Shown piece by piece: positions 56,214 through 64,000 of a stretch of DNA of 64,000 nt. The notes beneath the pieces are model-generated. The model searched no databases and was not told where the DNA came from. It saw only the letters and a program-made list of their open reading frames with translations. Origin of the DNA: Providencia manganoxydans. GTDB taxonomy: Bacteria > Pseudomonadota > Gammaproteobacteria > Enterobacterales > Enterobacteriaceae. The DNA is taken from the NCBI RefSeq assembly GCF_016618195.1, contig NZ_CP067099.1, positions 1,426,001 through 1,490,000 of the forward strand, written 5' to 3'. The position numbers were made by a program, and so were the translations under genes. Numbering within the stretch: position 1 is the stretch's first letter; the number at the start of each line of letters is the position of its first letter.

Positions 56214-56645
56214 AGTAATAGTTCTATCATGAAATCAAAATAGCGAATGTTAGTTTTTTTAGCTGAGGAATCTCTTCTATTCAGTAGATGTGTTGGACGC
56301 TTGGTTTGAGTAAAATAACAGATGAGATGAATATTTAACTATATTGTTAATATTCACTTCTCATAATTTTAATCATTTTCATTTTTGCTAAGCTGCTTTG
56401 TTTTTTTAACGGTTAAAATTGAATAATTATTCTGTTTGTTTTCTGCTATATCGTTTCAGTTTAAGTAATTTTTACATATTGATTCGTTCTGATTGTTAAG
56501 AATAGGTGCTAACTTCGGACGGATTAGTTATCAAAATATGCTATAATTTAAAAAAATCTGTTAAAATTTGCAGGATTTTATGATTTAGCGCAAGGTCTTT
56601 ATGGACAGTTAGTGAATACTTTGTTACTTTATTAATCCAAACAGA

Positions 56646-56662
56646 AATTGGTAATACCAATT
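56646..56662 (+). promoter_or_regulatory. PdhR operator upstream of pdhR
   Basis: AATTGGTAATACCAATT is a perfect palindrome with the PdhR core ATTGGTnnnACCAAT. It lies 52 bases before the pdhR ATG. PdhR dissociates when pyruvate is high, so the pdhR-aceEF-lpd operon should be pyruvate-induced. Confidence 0.92.
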
Positions 56663-56713
56663 AACACTGTGCGATAGCTAATCATTAATTACTCACTATG
56701 ATCATGGCAGGTT

Positions 56714-57484
56714 ATGGCTTACGGTAAAATTCGCCAACCAAAATTATCCGATGTCATTGAGCAACGTCTCGAGCATCTTATTTTCGAAGGGACATTGCGC
56801 CCCGGCGAAAAGCTACCTCCTGAGCGTGAACTGGCCAAACAGTTCGACGTTTCTAGGCCATCAGTGCGTGAAGCAATCCAAACTCTCGAAGCTAAAGGGC
56901 TACTATCTCGCCGCCAAGGTGGGGGAACATATGTTCAAAAGCAAATGTGGCAAAGTTTTAGCGACCCCTTAACCGAGCTACTCACTGGTAACCCTGAATC
57001 TCAATTTGATCTTCTTGAAACTCGTCATGCCCTTGAGGGTATTGCTGCCTATTATGCGGCGTTACGCGGTACTGATGAGGATTTGGAACGCATTCGTCAA
57101 AGTTATGAATTGATTATTAAGGCTCAGCAAAGCGGTGATATTGATGCTGAGTCTGACGCTGTTTTGCAATATCAACTGATTGTCACAGAAGCCGCACATA
57201 ATGTTGTAATACTGCATTTATTGCGTTGTATGGTGCCAATGCTTGAACAAAATATCCGTCAAAATTTTGAATTTTTGTATACCCGTAAAGAAATGTACAA
57301 AGCAGTTAGTGAACATCGTGCTCAAATATTCTCCGCTATAATGGCAAGAGAACCTGAAAAAGCACGAGAGGCTTCCCATCGTCACTTAGCCTTTATTGAA
57401 GAGTTACTTTTGGATATCAGCCGTGAACAAACGCGACGTGAACGTTCTTTACGCAGGTTACAGCAACATCCTGAATTAAATTAG
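56714..57484 (+). CDS. pdhR: Pyruvate dehydrogenase complex repressor PdhR
   Basis: GntR-family (FadR subfamily) pyruvate-sensing repressor. The 256 residues (254 in E. coli) start [20 protein letters not shown] with the winged helix-turn-helix at about residues 30-70 ([30 protein letters not shown]). The all-helical FCD effector domain follows. GGCAGGTT precedes the ATG. Confidence 0.96.
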   Translation: MAYGKIRQPKLSDVIEQRLEHLIFEGTLRPGEKLPPERELAKQFDVSRPSVREAIQTLEAKGLLSRRQGGGTYVQKQMWQSFSDPLTELLTGNPESQFDLLETRHALEGIAAYYAALRGTDEDLERIRQSYELIIKAQQSGDIDAESDAVLQYQLIVTEAAHNVVILHLLRCMVPMLEQNIRQNFEFLYTRKEMYKAVSEHRAQIFSAIMAREPEKAREASHRHLAFIEELLLDISREQTRRERSLRRLQQHPELN

Positions 57485-57560
57485 TAATATAGATTACTGA
57501 CTGCTGCGTCTGTATTACTGTAACTACTCTCTTTGGGAGTTCAGCGGCAACAACAGCAGG

Positions 57561-57605
57561 GCCTATCTTTCCGCTATTTTGTGGAAAAGTAGCAGGAAGA
57601 TAGGC
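57561..57605 (+). other. Strong stem-loop between pdhR and aceE
   Basis: GCCTATCTT at 57561-57569 pairs with the AAGATAGGC ending at 57605, extended by further pairs (CTA/TAG) with small mismatches. It lies directly before an ERIC copy in the same leader. It may attenuate read-through from pdhR or act as a processing site. Confidence 0.5.
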
Positions 57606-57610
57606 TCCAT

Positions 57611-57752
57611 TTATTCTCTAAATAATTTGAGTTGCAGTTAGGTGACAAGTCCATGAGTTTCTAGGAGCGTACATAAGTATGTGATGAGCAACGAGTGAAT
57701 GAAGTCACTATCCCTTAACGGAAAGCACTACAACTTGAAGTATGACGAGTAA
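57611..57752. repeat. ERIC element in the pdhR-aceE intergenic region
   Basis: Best single ERIC copy in the window: left CTAAATAATTTGAGTTGCAG, centre TAGGAGCGTACATAAGTATG, right CTACAACTTGAAGTATGACG. At about 140 bp it is slightly longer than the 127-bp consensus. It would be transcribed as part of any pdhR-aceE read-through mRNA. Its 3' end is about 38 bases before the aceE ATG. Confidence 0.8.
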
Positions 57753-57789
57753 AAACATTAAAAAATAGATAACAGATAAGGAATACACC

Positions 57790-60456
57790 ATGTCAGATAT
57801 GTTGAAAAATGACGTGGATCCGATTGAAACTCGCGACTGGCTACAGGCGATTGAATCGGTCATCCGTGAAGAAGGTGTTGATCGTGCTCAGTTCATTATC
57901 GAACAGGTATTGAGTGAAGCACGTAAAGGCGGCGTAAATATTGCTGCTGGTGCATCTAGTCATTCTGATTATATCAACACTATCGCTGTTGAAGACGAGC
58001 CTGCATACCCTGGTAACATGGATTTGGAGCGCCGTATTCGCTCCGCGATTCGTTGGAACGCAGTAATGACTGTTTTGCGTGCTTCTAAGAAAGATTTGGA
58101 ACTGGGTGGCCATATGGCATCATTCCAGTCTTCTGCGACTTTATATGAAGTATGTTTCAACCATTTCTTCCGCGCTCATAACAACAATGACGGTGGCGAT
58201 CTGGTCTTCTTCCAAGGGCATATATCTCCAGGGATCTACGCTCGCGCATTCTTAGAAGGTCGTTTGACTGAAGAGCAGATGAATAACTTCCGTCAAGAAA
58301 TTGGTGGTAAAGGTCTATCTTCTTATCCACACCCTAAATTGATGCCTGATTTCTGGCAATTCCCAACAGTATCAATGGGTCTAGGTCCAATCAATGCGAT
58401 CTATCAAGCTAAATTCCTGAAATATTTAGAGAACCGTGGTCTGAAAGATACTTCAGCACAACGTGTTTACGCATTCTTAGGTGATGGTGAGATGGATGAG
58501 CCAGAATCGAAAGGTGCGATTACTATCGCAACGCGTGACAAGTTAGATAACCTTGTATTTGTTATCAACTGTAACTTACAGCGTTTAGATGGTCCAGTAA
58601 CAGGTAACGGTAAAATCGTTAATGAACTTGAAGGCATCTTCAGTGGTGCTGGCTGGCAAGTTATCAAAGTTATGTGGGGCGATCGTTGGGATGAACTGCT
58701 GCGTAAAGACACCAGCGGTAAACTTGTTCAATTAATGAACGAAACCCTTGATGGCGATTACCAAACATTTAAATCACGTGACGGTGCGTACGTGCGTGAG
58801 CATTTCTTCAATCGTTACCCAGAGACTGCTGCATTAGTTAAAGATATGACTGATGATGAAATTTGGGCGCTGAACCGTGGTGGTCACGATCCGAAGAAAG
58901 TGTATGCAGCATTCCAAAAAGCGAAAGAAACTAAAGGCAAACCAACTGTTATTTTAGCTCAAACCATCAAAGGTTATGGTATGGGTGAAACAGCAGAAGG
59001 TAAAAACATTGCTCACCAAGTGAAAAAAATGAACATGGATGGTGTTCGCCACTTCCGTGATCAGTTCAATGTGCCTGTTGCAGATGATCAAATTGAAAAC
59101 CTGCCATATATCACTTTTGAAAAAGATTCAGAAGAGTACAAATATCTGCATGAGCGTCGTCAAGCCCTTGGCGGTTACTTGCCAGCTCGTCGTACTCACT
59201 TCGATGAAAAATTAGAAATTCCTGCACTGTCAGATTTCAATCAATTACTTGAAGAGCAATCAAAAGAAATTTCAACCACTATCGCATTTGTTCGTGCGTT
59301 AAACGTGATGTTGAAAAACAATTCTATTAAAGAACGTTTAGTGCCAATCATCGCTGATGAAGCGCGTACCTTTGGTATGGAAGGTCTGTTCCGTCAAATC
59401 GGTATCTACAGCCCTAAAGGTCAGCAGTATACACCACAGGATCGTGAGCAAGTTGCTTACTATAAAGAAGATTCTAAAGGTCAAATTCTGCAAGAAGGTA
59501 TCAACGAATTGGGCGCAGGCTCATCATGGTTAGCGGCTGCGACCTCATACAGCACCAACAACCTGCCAATGATCCCATTCTATATCTACTACTCAATGTT
59601 CGGTTTCCAACGTATTGGTGACCTGATGTGGGCAGCAGGTGACCAGCAGGCTCGTGGCTTCTTAATTGGTGGTACTTCAGGCCGTACAACCTTAAATGGT
59701 GAAGGCTTACAACACGAAGATGGTCATAGCCATATTCAGTCACTGACTATTCCTAACTGTATCTCTTATGACCCAGCATTTGCTTATGAAGTGGCTGTGA
59801 TCATGCAAGATGGTTTGGAGCGTATGTATGGTGAAAAACAAGAGAACGTGTACTACTACATCACGACTCTGAATGAAAACTATCATATGCCAGCAATGCC
59901 AGAAGGCGCAGAAGAAGGTATCCGTAAAGGTATCTACAAACTGGCTTCCATTGAAGGTAGCAAAGGTAAAGTTCAGCTGTTAGGTTCTGGTTCTATGATG
60001 CGCCATGTCCGTGAAGCTGCGAATGTACTGTCTACTGAATACGGTATTGGCTCTGATGTCTACAGTGTAACCTCATTTACAGAATTGGCGCGTGATGGTC
60101 AAGATTGTGAACGTTGGAACATGCTGCACCCATCTCAAGAACCACGTGTGCCATATGTTGCTCAAGTGATGAATGATGCGCCAGCAGTTGCATCTACTGA
60201 CTACATGAAACTGTTTGCAGAACAAATCCGTACTTACGTACCAGCAAGCGACTATCGCGTATTGGGTACTGATGGTTTCGGCCGTTCTGACAGCCGTGAA
60301 AACCTACGTCACCACTTCGAAGTTGATACTTCATATGTGATTGTTGCGGCGTTAGGTGAGTTGGCTAAACGTGGTGAGATTGATGTTAAAGTCGTTGAAG
60401 AAGCGATTAAAAAATACAACATCAACCCAGAAAAAGTTAATCCACGTCTGGCATAA
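57790..60456 (+). CDS. aceE: Pyruvate dehydrogenase E1 component
   Basis: ThDP-dependent decarboxylase of the pyruvate dehydrogenase complex, which feeds acetyl groups to the E2 lipoyl arms. The 888 residues (887 in E. coli) show the ThDP-binding GDGEMDEPESKGAI ending in FVINCNLQRLDGPV, EARTFGMEGLFRQIGIY, and GGTSGRTTLNGEGLQHEDGH. The start MSDMLKNDVDPIETRDWLQ matches relatives, with AAGGAA upstream. aceF follows after 13 bases. Confidence 0.98.
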   Translation: MSDMLKNDVDPIETRDWLQAIESVIREEGVDRAQFIIEQVLSEARKGGVNIAAGASSHSDYINTIAVEDEPAYPGNMDLERRIRSAIRWNAVMTVLRASKKDLELGGHMASFQSSATLYEVCFNHFFRAHNNNDGGDLVFFQGHISPGIYARAFLEGRLTEEQMNNFRQEIGGKGLSSYPHPKLMPDFWQFPTVSMGLGPINAIYQAKFLKYLENRGLKDTSAQRVYAFLGDGEMDEPESKGAITIATRDKLDNLVFVINCNLQRLDGPVTGNGKIVNELEGIFSGAGWQVIKVMWGDRWDELLRKDTSGKLVQLMNETLDGDYQTFKSRDGAYVREHFFNRYPETAALVKDMTDDEIWALNRGGHDPKKVYAAFQKAKETKGKPTVILAQTIKGYGMGETAEGKNIAHQVKKMNMDGVRHFRDQFNVPVADDQIENLPYITFEKDSEEYKYLHERRQALGGYLPARRTHFDEKLEIPALSDFNQLLEEQSKEISTTIAFVRALNVMLKNNSIKERLVPIIADEARTFGMEGLFRQIGIYSPKGQQYTPQDREQVAYYKEDSKGQILQEGINELGAGSSWLAAATSYSTNNLPMIPFYIYYSMFGFQRIGDLMWAAGDQQARGFLIGGTSGRTTLNGEGLQHEDGHSHIQSLTIPNCISYDPAFAYEVAVIMQDGLERMYGEKQENVYYYITTLNENYHMPAMPEGAEEGIRKGIYKLASIEGSKGKVQLLGSGSMMRHVREAANVLSTEYGIGSDVYSVTSFTELARDGQDCERWNMLHPSQEPRVPYVAQVMNDAPAVASTDYMKLFAEQIRTYVPASDYRVLGTDGFGRSDSRENLRHHFEVDTSYVIVAALGELAKRGEIDVKVVEEAIKKYNINPEKVNPRLA

Positions 60457-60469
60457 GAGGTAATAATCA

Positions 60470-62332
60470 ATGTCTATTGAAATCCAAGTGCCTGATATCG
60501 GTGCTGATGAAGTTGAAGTCACCGAAGTGATGGTTAAAGTTGGTGATAAAGTAGAAGCAGAACAATCTTTGATCACGGTTGAAGGTGACAAAGCTTCTAT
60601 GGAAGTACCCTCTCCTCAAGCAGGTGTGGTAAAAGAAATTAAAATTGCTGTTGGCGATAAAGTGACCACTGGCAAATTAATTATGGTGTTTGAATCAGCA
60701 GAAGGTGCAGCAGCAGCTGCGCCAGCTGAAGCTCCAGCAGCTCCGGCAGCAGCACCAGCAGCAGCGGCTTTGAAAGAAGTAGCAGTACCAGATATCGGTG
60801 GCGATGAAGTTGAAGTCACTGAAATTATGGTCAAAGTTGGTGATAGCGTTACCGAAGAACAATCTTTGATCACCGTTGAAGGCGATAAAGCTTCAATGGA
60901 AGTGCCTGCACCATTTGCGGGTACAGTTAAAGAGATCAAAATTGCCGCTGGCGACAAAGTGAAAACGGGTTCACTGATCATGGTCTTTGAAGTGGCGGGC
61001 GCAGCACCGGTAGCGGCTTCTGCTCCAGCAGCAGCTCCGGCGGCACCAGCAGCTGCGGCAATCAAAGATGTTAATGTACCAGACATCGGTGGTGATGAAG
61101 TTGAAGTCACTGAAGTGATGGTCAAAGTCGGTGATAGCGTTTCAGCTGAGCAATCAATCATTACTGTTGAAGGTGATAAGGCTTCAATGGAAGTACCAGC
61201 ACCATTCGCAGGTACGGTAAAAGAAATTAAGATTGCGACTGGCGATAAAGTGAAAACTGGCTCGCTGATCATGACCTTTGAAGTGGCAGGCGCAGCACCA
61301 GCAGCTGCTTCAGCTCCAGCAGCATCAACCCCTGCTCCAGCGGTATCTGCTCCAGCTCCTGCGGCAGCACCAGCAAAAGCGGCTGACAACAAAAATGAAT
61401 TTGTTGAGAATGATGCTTATATCCATGCAACACCTGTTATTCGTCGTTTAGCGCGTGAATTTGGTGTTAACTTAGCGAAAGTGAAGGGTACAGGTCGTAA
61501 AGGTCGTATTCTGCGTGAAGACGTTCAAGCTTACGTTAAAGATGCGATTAAGCGTGCAGAAGCGCCAGCAGCAGCGGGTGGCGGCTTACCAGGTATGTTG
61601 CCGTGGCCGAAAGTGGATTACAGCAAGTTTGGTGAAGTTGAAGAAGTTGAACTTGGTCGCATCCAAAAAATCTCTGGTGCTAACCTGAGCCGTAACTGGG
61701 TGATGATCCCTCACGTAACGCTGATGGAAGAGGTTGATACCACTGAAGTTGAAGAGTTCCGTAAGCAACAAAACAAAGAAGCTGAGAAGAAACAGCTGGG
61801 TGTGAAAATCACGCCACTGGTCTTTGTGATGAAAGCAGTTGCACGTGCTCTGGAAGAAATGCCACGTTTCAACAGCTCTATTTCAGAAGATGCACAGCGT
61901 CTGTTCCTGAAAAAATACATCAACATCGGTATCGCAGTTGATACACCTAATGGCTTAGTTGTTCCTGTTTTCAAAGATGTGAACAAAAAAGGCATTATGG
62001 AACTGTCTCGCGAGCTGGGTGAAGTTTCTAAGAAAGCGCGTGCAGGTAAACTGACCGCAGCTGACATGCAAGGCGGTTGCTTCACGATTTCTAGTTTAGG
62101 TGGTATCGGTACTACCGGTTTTGCACCTATCGTGAATGCGCCAGAAGTGGCAATTATGGGTCTGTCGCGCTCTGCTATCAAACCAGTTTGGAATGGTAGT
62201 GAGTTTGTTCCTCGCCTAATGTTGCCAATGTCTCTGTCATTTGACCACCGTGTGATTGATGGCGCTGATGGTGCGCGTTTCATCACGCTAGTTGGACAAT
62301 TGATGAGCGATATTCGCCGTCTGGTTATGTAA
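60470..62332 (+). CDS. aceF: Pyruvate dehydrogenase E2 component (dihydrolipoyl acetyltransferase), three lipoyl domains
   Basis: Core of the PDH complex, passing acetyl groups from lipoyl arms to CoA. The 620 residues (630 in E. coli) carry three N-terminal lipoyl domains, each with the [10 protein letters not shown] lipoylation motif (modified Lys), at about residues 1-80, 100-180 and 202-282. Ala/Pro-rich flexible linkers join them. A peripheral subunit-binding domain follows ([23 protein letters not shown]), then the catalytic domain with [11 protein letters not shown]. Domain copies are highly similar at the DNA level. Confidence 0.97.
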   Translation: MSIEIQVPDIGADEVEVTEVMVKVGDKVEAEQSLITVEGDKASMEVPSPQAGVVKEIKIAVGDKVTTGKLIMVFESAEGAAAAAPAEAPAAPAAAPAAAALKEVAVPDIGGDEVEVTEIMVKVGDSVTEEQSLITVEGDKASMEVPAPFAGTVKEIKIAAGDKVKTGSLIMVFEVAGAAPVAASAPAAAPAAPAAAAIKDVNVPDIGGDEVEVTEVMVKVGDSVSAEQSIITVEGDKASMEVPAPFAGTVKEIKIATGDKVKTGSLIMTFEVAGAAPAAASAPAASTPAPAVSAPAPAAAPAKAADNKNEFVENDAYIHATPVIRRLAREFGVNLAKVKGTGRKGRILREDVQAYVKDAIKRAEAPAAAGGGLPGMLPWPKVDYSKFGEVEEVELGRIQKISGANLSRNWVMIPHVTLMEEVDTTEVEEFRKQQNKEAEKKQLGVKITPLVFVMKAVARALEEMPRFNSSISEDAQRLFLKKYINIGIAVDTPNGLVVPVFKDVNKKGIMELSRELGEVSKKARAGKLTAADMQGGCFTISSLGGIGTTGFAPIVNAPEVAIMGLSRSAIKPVWNGSEFVPRLMLPMSLSFDHRVIDGADGARFITLVGQLMSDIRRLVM

Positions 62333-62338
62333 TAAATT

Positions 62339-62368
62339 AGACCGGTCAATTGACCGGTCTGTTTTATT
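62339..62368 (+). terminator. Rho-independent terminator after aceF
   Basis: AGACCGGTCAA/TTGACCGGTCT is a perfect 22-bp palindrome (62339-62360), followed by GTTTTATTT. It lies 7 bases after the aceF stop and separates aceEF from lpd transcription. Confidence 0.88.
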
Positions 62369-62479
62369 TGGGCTGGGGCAGAGTTTTTCGCTGTTGCAGC
62401 GAAAGGTTGGGAGTTGCATCACGCATTCAGCCTTTTCAGGATGTTAACAATTCTGTAAACTGCTCGCGGTGTGTATTTT

Positions 62480-62514
62480 CCTGTGGGATCATTCGTTTTT
62501 GGCTGCCCCCGCAG
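62480..62514 (+). other. Hairpin in the lpd leader
   Basis: CCTGTGGG pairs with CCCGCAGG (one T-G wobble) around a 19-base loop, ending about 22 bases before the lpd ATG. It is probably in the lpd 5' untranslated region; its effect is unknown. Confidence 0.4.
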
Positions 62515-62536
62515 GACAAAACAAAAAGAGGTCATG

Positions 62537-63964
62537 ATGAGTACTGAAATTAAAGCCCAAGTAGTGGTACTTGGTGCAGGCCCTGCAGGGTATTCTGCGG
62601 CTTTCCGTTGCGCTGACTTAGGTTTAGAAACTGTATTAGTAGAACGTTACTCAACTCTGGGTGGCGTTTGTTTGAATGTTGGTTGTATCCCTTCTAAAGC
62701 ACTGTTGCATGTTGCAAAAGTGATTGAAGAAGCAAAAGCACTGGCTGAACACGGTATTGTTTTTGGTGAGCCAAAAACAGACATCTCTAAAGTGCGCCTG
62801 TGGAAAGAAAAAGTCATCAATCAGCTGACTGGTGGTCTGGCTGGTATGGCGAAAGGCCGTAAAGTTAACGTAGTTAACGGTCTAGGCAAATTTACTGGTG
62901 CTAACACACTGGTTGTTGAAGGCGAAAACGGCAGCACCACTATCAACTTTGATAATGCAATCATTGCTGCGGGCTCACGTCCTATTCAATTGCCATTCAT
63001 TCCTCATGAAGACCCACGTATTTGGGATTCTACAGATGCGCTTGAGCTGAAAGAAGTTCCTGAGCGCCTGCTAGTTATGGGTGGTGGTATCATCGGTCTG
63101 GAAATGGGTACTGTTTATCATGCTCTGGGTTCACAGATTGATGTGGTTGAAATGTTTGACCAAGTTATCCCTGCTGCGGATAAAGATGTGGTTAAAGTAT
63201 TCACCAAACAAATCAGCAAAAAATTCAATTTACTGTTAGAAACAAAAGTCACTGCTGTTGAAGCGAAAGAAGACGGCATCTATGTTTCTATGGAAGGTAA
63301 AAAAGCGTCTGCTGAACCTCAACGTTATGATGCAGTTCTGGTTGCGATTGGTCGCGTACCAAATGGCAAAAACCTAGATGCTGGCAAAGCAGGTGTTGAA
63401 GTTGACGATCGTGGCTTCATCCATGTTGATAAGCAAATGCGTACTAACGTACCTCACATCTTTGCTATCGGTGATATTGTGGGTCAACCAATGTTGGCAC
63501 ACAAAGGTGTTCACGAAGGCCATGTTGCAGCGGAAGTTATCTCTGGTCTGAAACATTACTTCGATCCTAAAGTTATTCCTTCAATCGCTTATACTGAGCC
63601 AGAAGTTGCTTGGGTTGGTTTGACTGAGAAAGAAGCGAAAGAGAAAAACATCAGCTATGAAGTAGCAACTTTCCCATGGGCTGCTTCTGGCCGTGCGATC
63701 GCATCTGATTGCTCTGAAGGTATGACTAAGCTGATTTTCGACAAGCAATCTAACCGTGTTATCGGTGGTGCGGTTGTTGGTGTTAATGGTGGCGAGCTGC
63801 TAGGTGAAATCGGCTTGGCAATCGAAATGGGTTGTGATGCAGAAGATATCGCATTAACTATTCATGCTCACCCAACACTGTATGAATCAATCGGTATGGC
63901 GGCAGAAATCTACGAAGGTAGTATTACTGACTTGCCAAATGCTAAAGCGAAAAAGAAAAAATAA
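62537..63964 (+). CDS. lpdA: Dihydrolipoyl dehydrogenase (E3)
   Basis: FAD enzyme that reoxidises lipoyl groups of the pyruvate and 2-oxoglutarate dehydrogenase complexes and the glycine cleavage system. The 475 residues (474 in E. coli) start MSTEIKAQVVVLGAGPAGYSAAF with the FAD GxGxxG motif. The redox disulfide is GGVCLNVGCIPSK (C45/C50), the NAD-binding motif is GGGIIGLEMG, and the active-site His-Glu is in HAHPTLYES. AAAGAGG lies upstream. An in-frame ATG one codon earlier (62534) is possible. Confidence 0.98.
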   Translation: MSTEIKAQVVVLGAGPAGYSAAFRCADLGLETVLVERYSTLGGVCLNVGCIPSKALLHVAKVIEEAKALAEHGIVFGEPKTDISKVRLWKEKVINQLTGGLAGMAKGRKVNVVNGLGKFTGANTLVVEGENGSTTINFDNAIIAAGSRPIQLPFIPHEDPRIWDSTDALELKEVPERLLVMGGGIIGLEMGTVYHALGSQIDVVEMFDQVIPAADKDVVKVFTKQISKKFNLLLETKVTAVEAKEDGIYVSMEGKKASAEPQRYDAVLVAIGRVPNGKNLDAGKAGVEVDDRGFIHVDKQMRTNVPHIFAIGDIVGQPMLAHKGVHEGHVAAEVISGLKHYFDPKVIPSIAYTEPEVAWVGLTEKEAKEKNISYEVATFPWAASGRAIASDCSEGMTKLIFDKQSNRVIGGAVVGVNGGELLGEIGLAIEMGCDAEDIALTIHAHPTLYESIGMAAEIYEGSITDLPNAKAKKKK

Positions 63965-64000
63965 TTTCTTAGGTCGCCTTGATAAATAGCCTGTTGAATT

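Noticed and set aside
55892..56218. 108-codon ORF between nadC and pdhR
   Set aside because: Its last third runs through the ERIC element at 56092-56213, it has no recognisable domain and no clear ribosome-binding site, and the composition fits non-coding DNA. It may be a chance frame or a decayed remnant.
60616..61392. 258-codon ORF antisense to aceF, Ala/Gly/Thr-rich
   Set aside because: It mirrors the repetitive Ala/Pro linkers and lipoyl repeats of aceF on the other strand; the sense gene is certain.

Overview
The window is about 64 kb of AT-rich (roughly 40% GC by eye) chromosome from a gammaproteobacterium of the order Enterobacterales. Protein sequences and gene order (metK-speA-speB, sgrR/leuDCBA/leuO/ilvIH/cra/mraZ-dcw-lpxC-secM-secA-mutT, coaE/zapD/yacG, hof/ppd, ampD, nadC, pdhR-aceEF-lpd) fit the Morganellaceae, most likely Providencia or a close relative. 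This is judged from recalled family sequences, not from a search. Most of the window is conserved core genome. I see no tRNA, rRNA, insertion sequence, prophage or CRISPR array.

Layout: (1) 1-4.8 kb, truncated metK (minus strand) with a MetJ operator, divergent from speA-speB (arginine to agmatine to putrescine). speA has a long leader with overlapping small ORFs and hairpins. (2) 4.8-10.0 kb, an accessory stretch: a diacetyl/acetoin-type reductase, a tandem array of four to five ERIC units, a cytoplasmic-looking neutral sphingomyelinase homologue, an alpha/beta hydrolase without the usual catalytic His, a helix-hairpin-helix protein and an unknown small exported protein. (3) 9.8-12.9 kb, mutH, then a DnaA-box cluster in the position of E. 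coli DARS2, then sgrR with a short SgrS-like sRNA. (4) 13-25.5 kb, leuLABCD (with attenuator) on the minus strand, then leuO, an extra acyl-CoA ligase, ilvIH and cra. (5) 26-48.6 kb, the division and cell-wall cluster mraZ to lpxC, a DciA (DUF721) gene, secM-secA and mutT. (6) 48.8-54.6 kb, minus-strand yacG-zapD-coaE, the type IV pilus genes hofC-hofB-ppdD, and ampD. (7) 54.9-64 kb, nadC, then pdhR-aceE-aceF-lpd with a perfect PdhR operator.

The genes make a few functional blocks. One is branched-chain amino acid synthesis (leuABCD, ilvIH) with its regulators. A second is the complete precursor and lipid II pathway (murE, F, mraY, D, G, C, ddlB) interleaved with divisome genes (ftsL, I, W, Q, A, Z). 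A third is the pyruvate dehydrogenase complex. A fourth is polyamine synthesis.

The recurring non-coding theme is ERIC-family intergenic repeats (about 120-140 bp imperfect palindromes), at about eight sites plus the tandem array. The items I consider most worth follow-up are the speA leader, the tandem ERIC array, the signal-less sphingomyelinase, the DARS2-like cluster, the minimal SgrS without SgrT or setA, and DciA retained beside lpxC.
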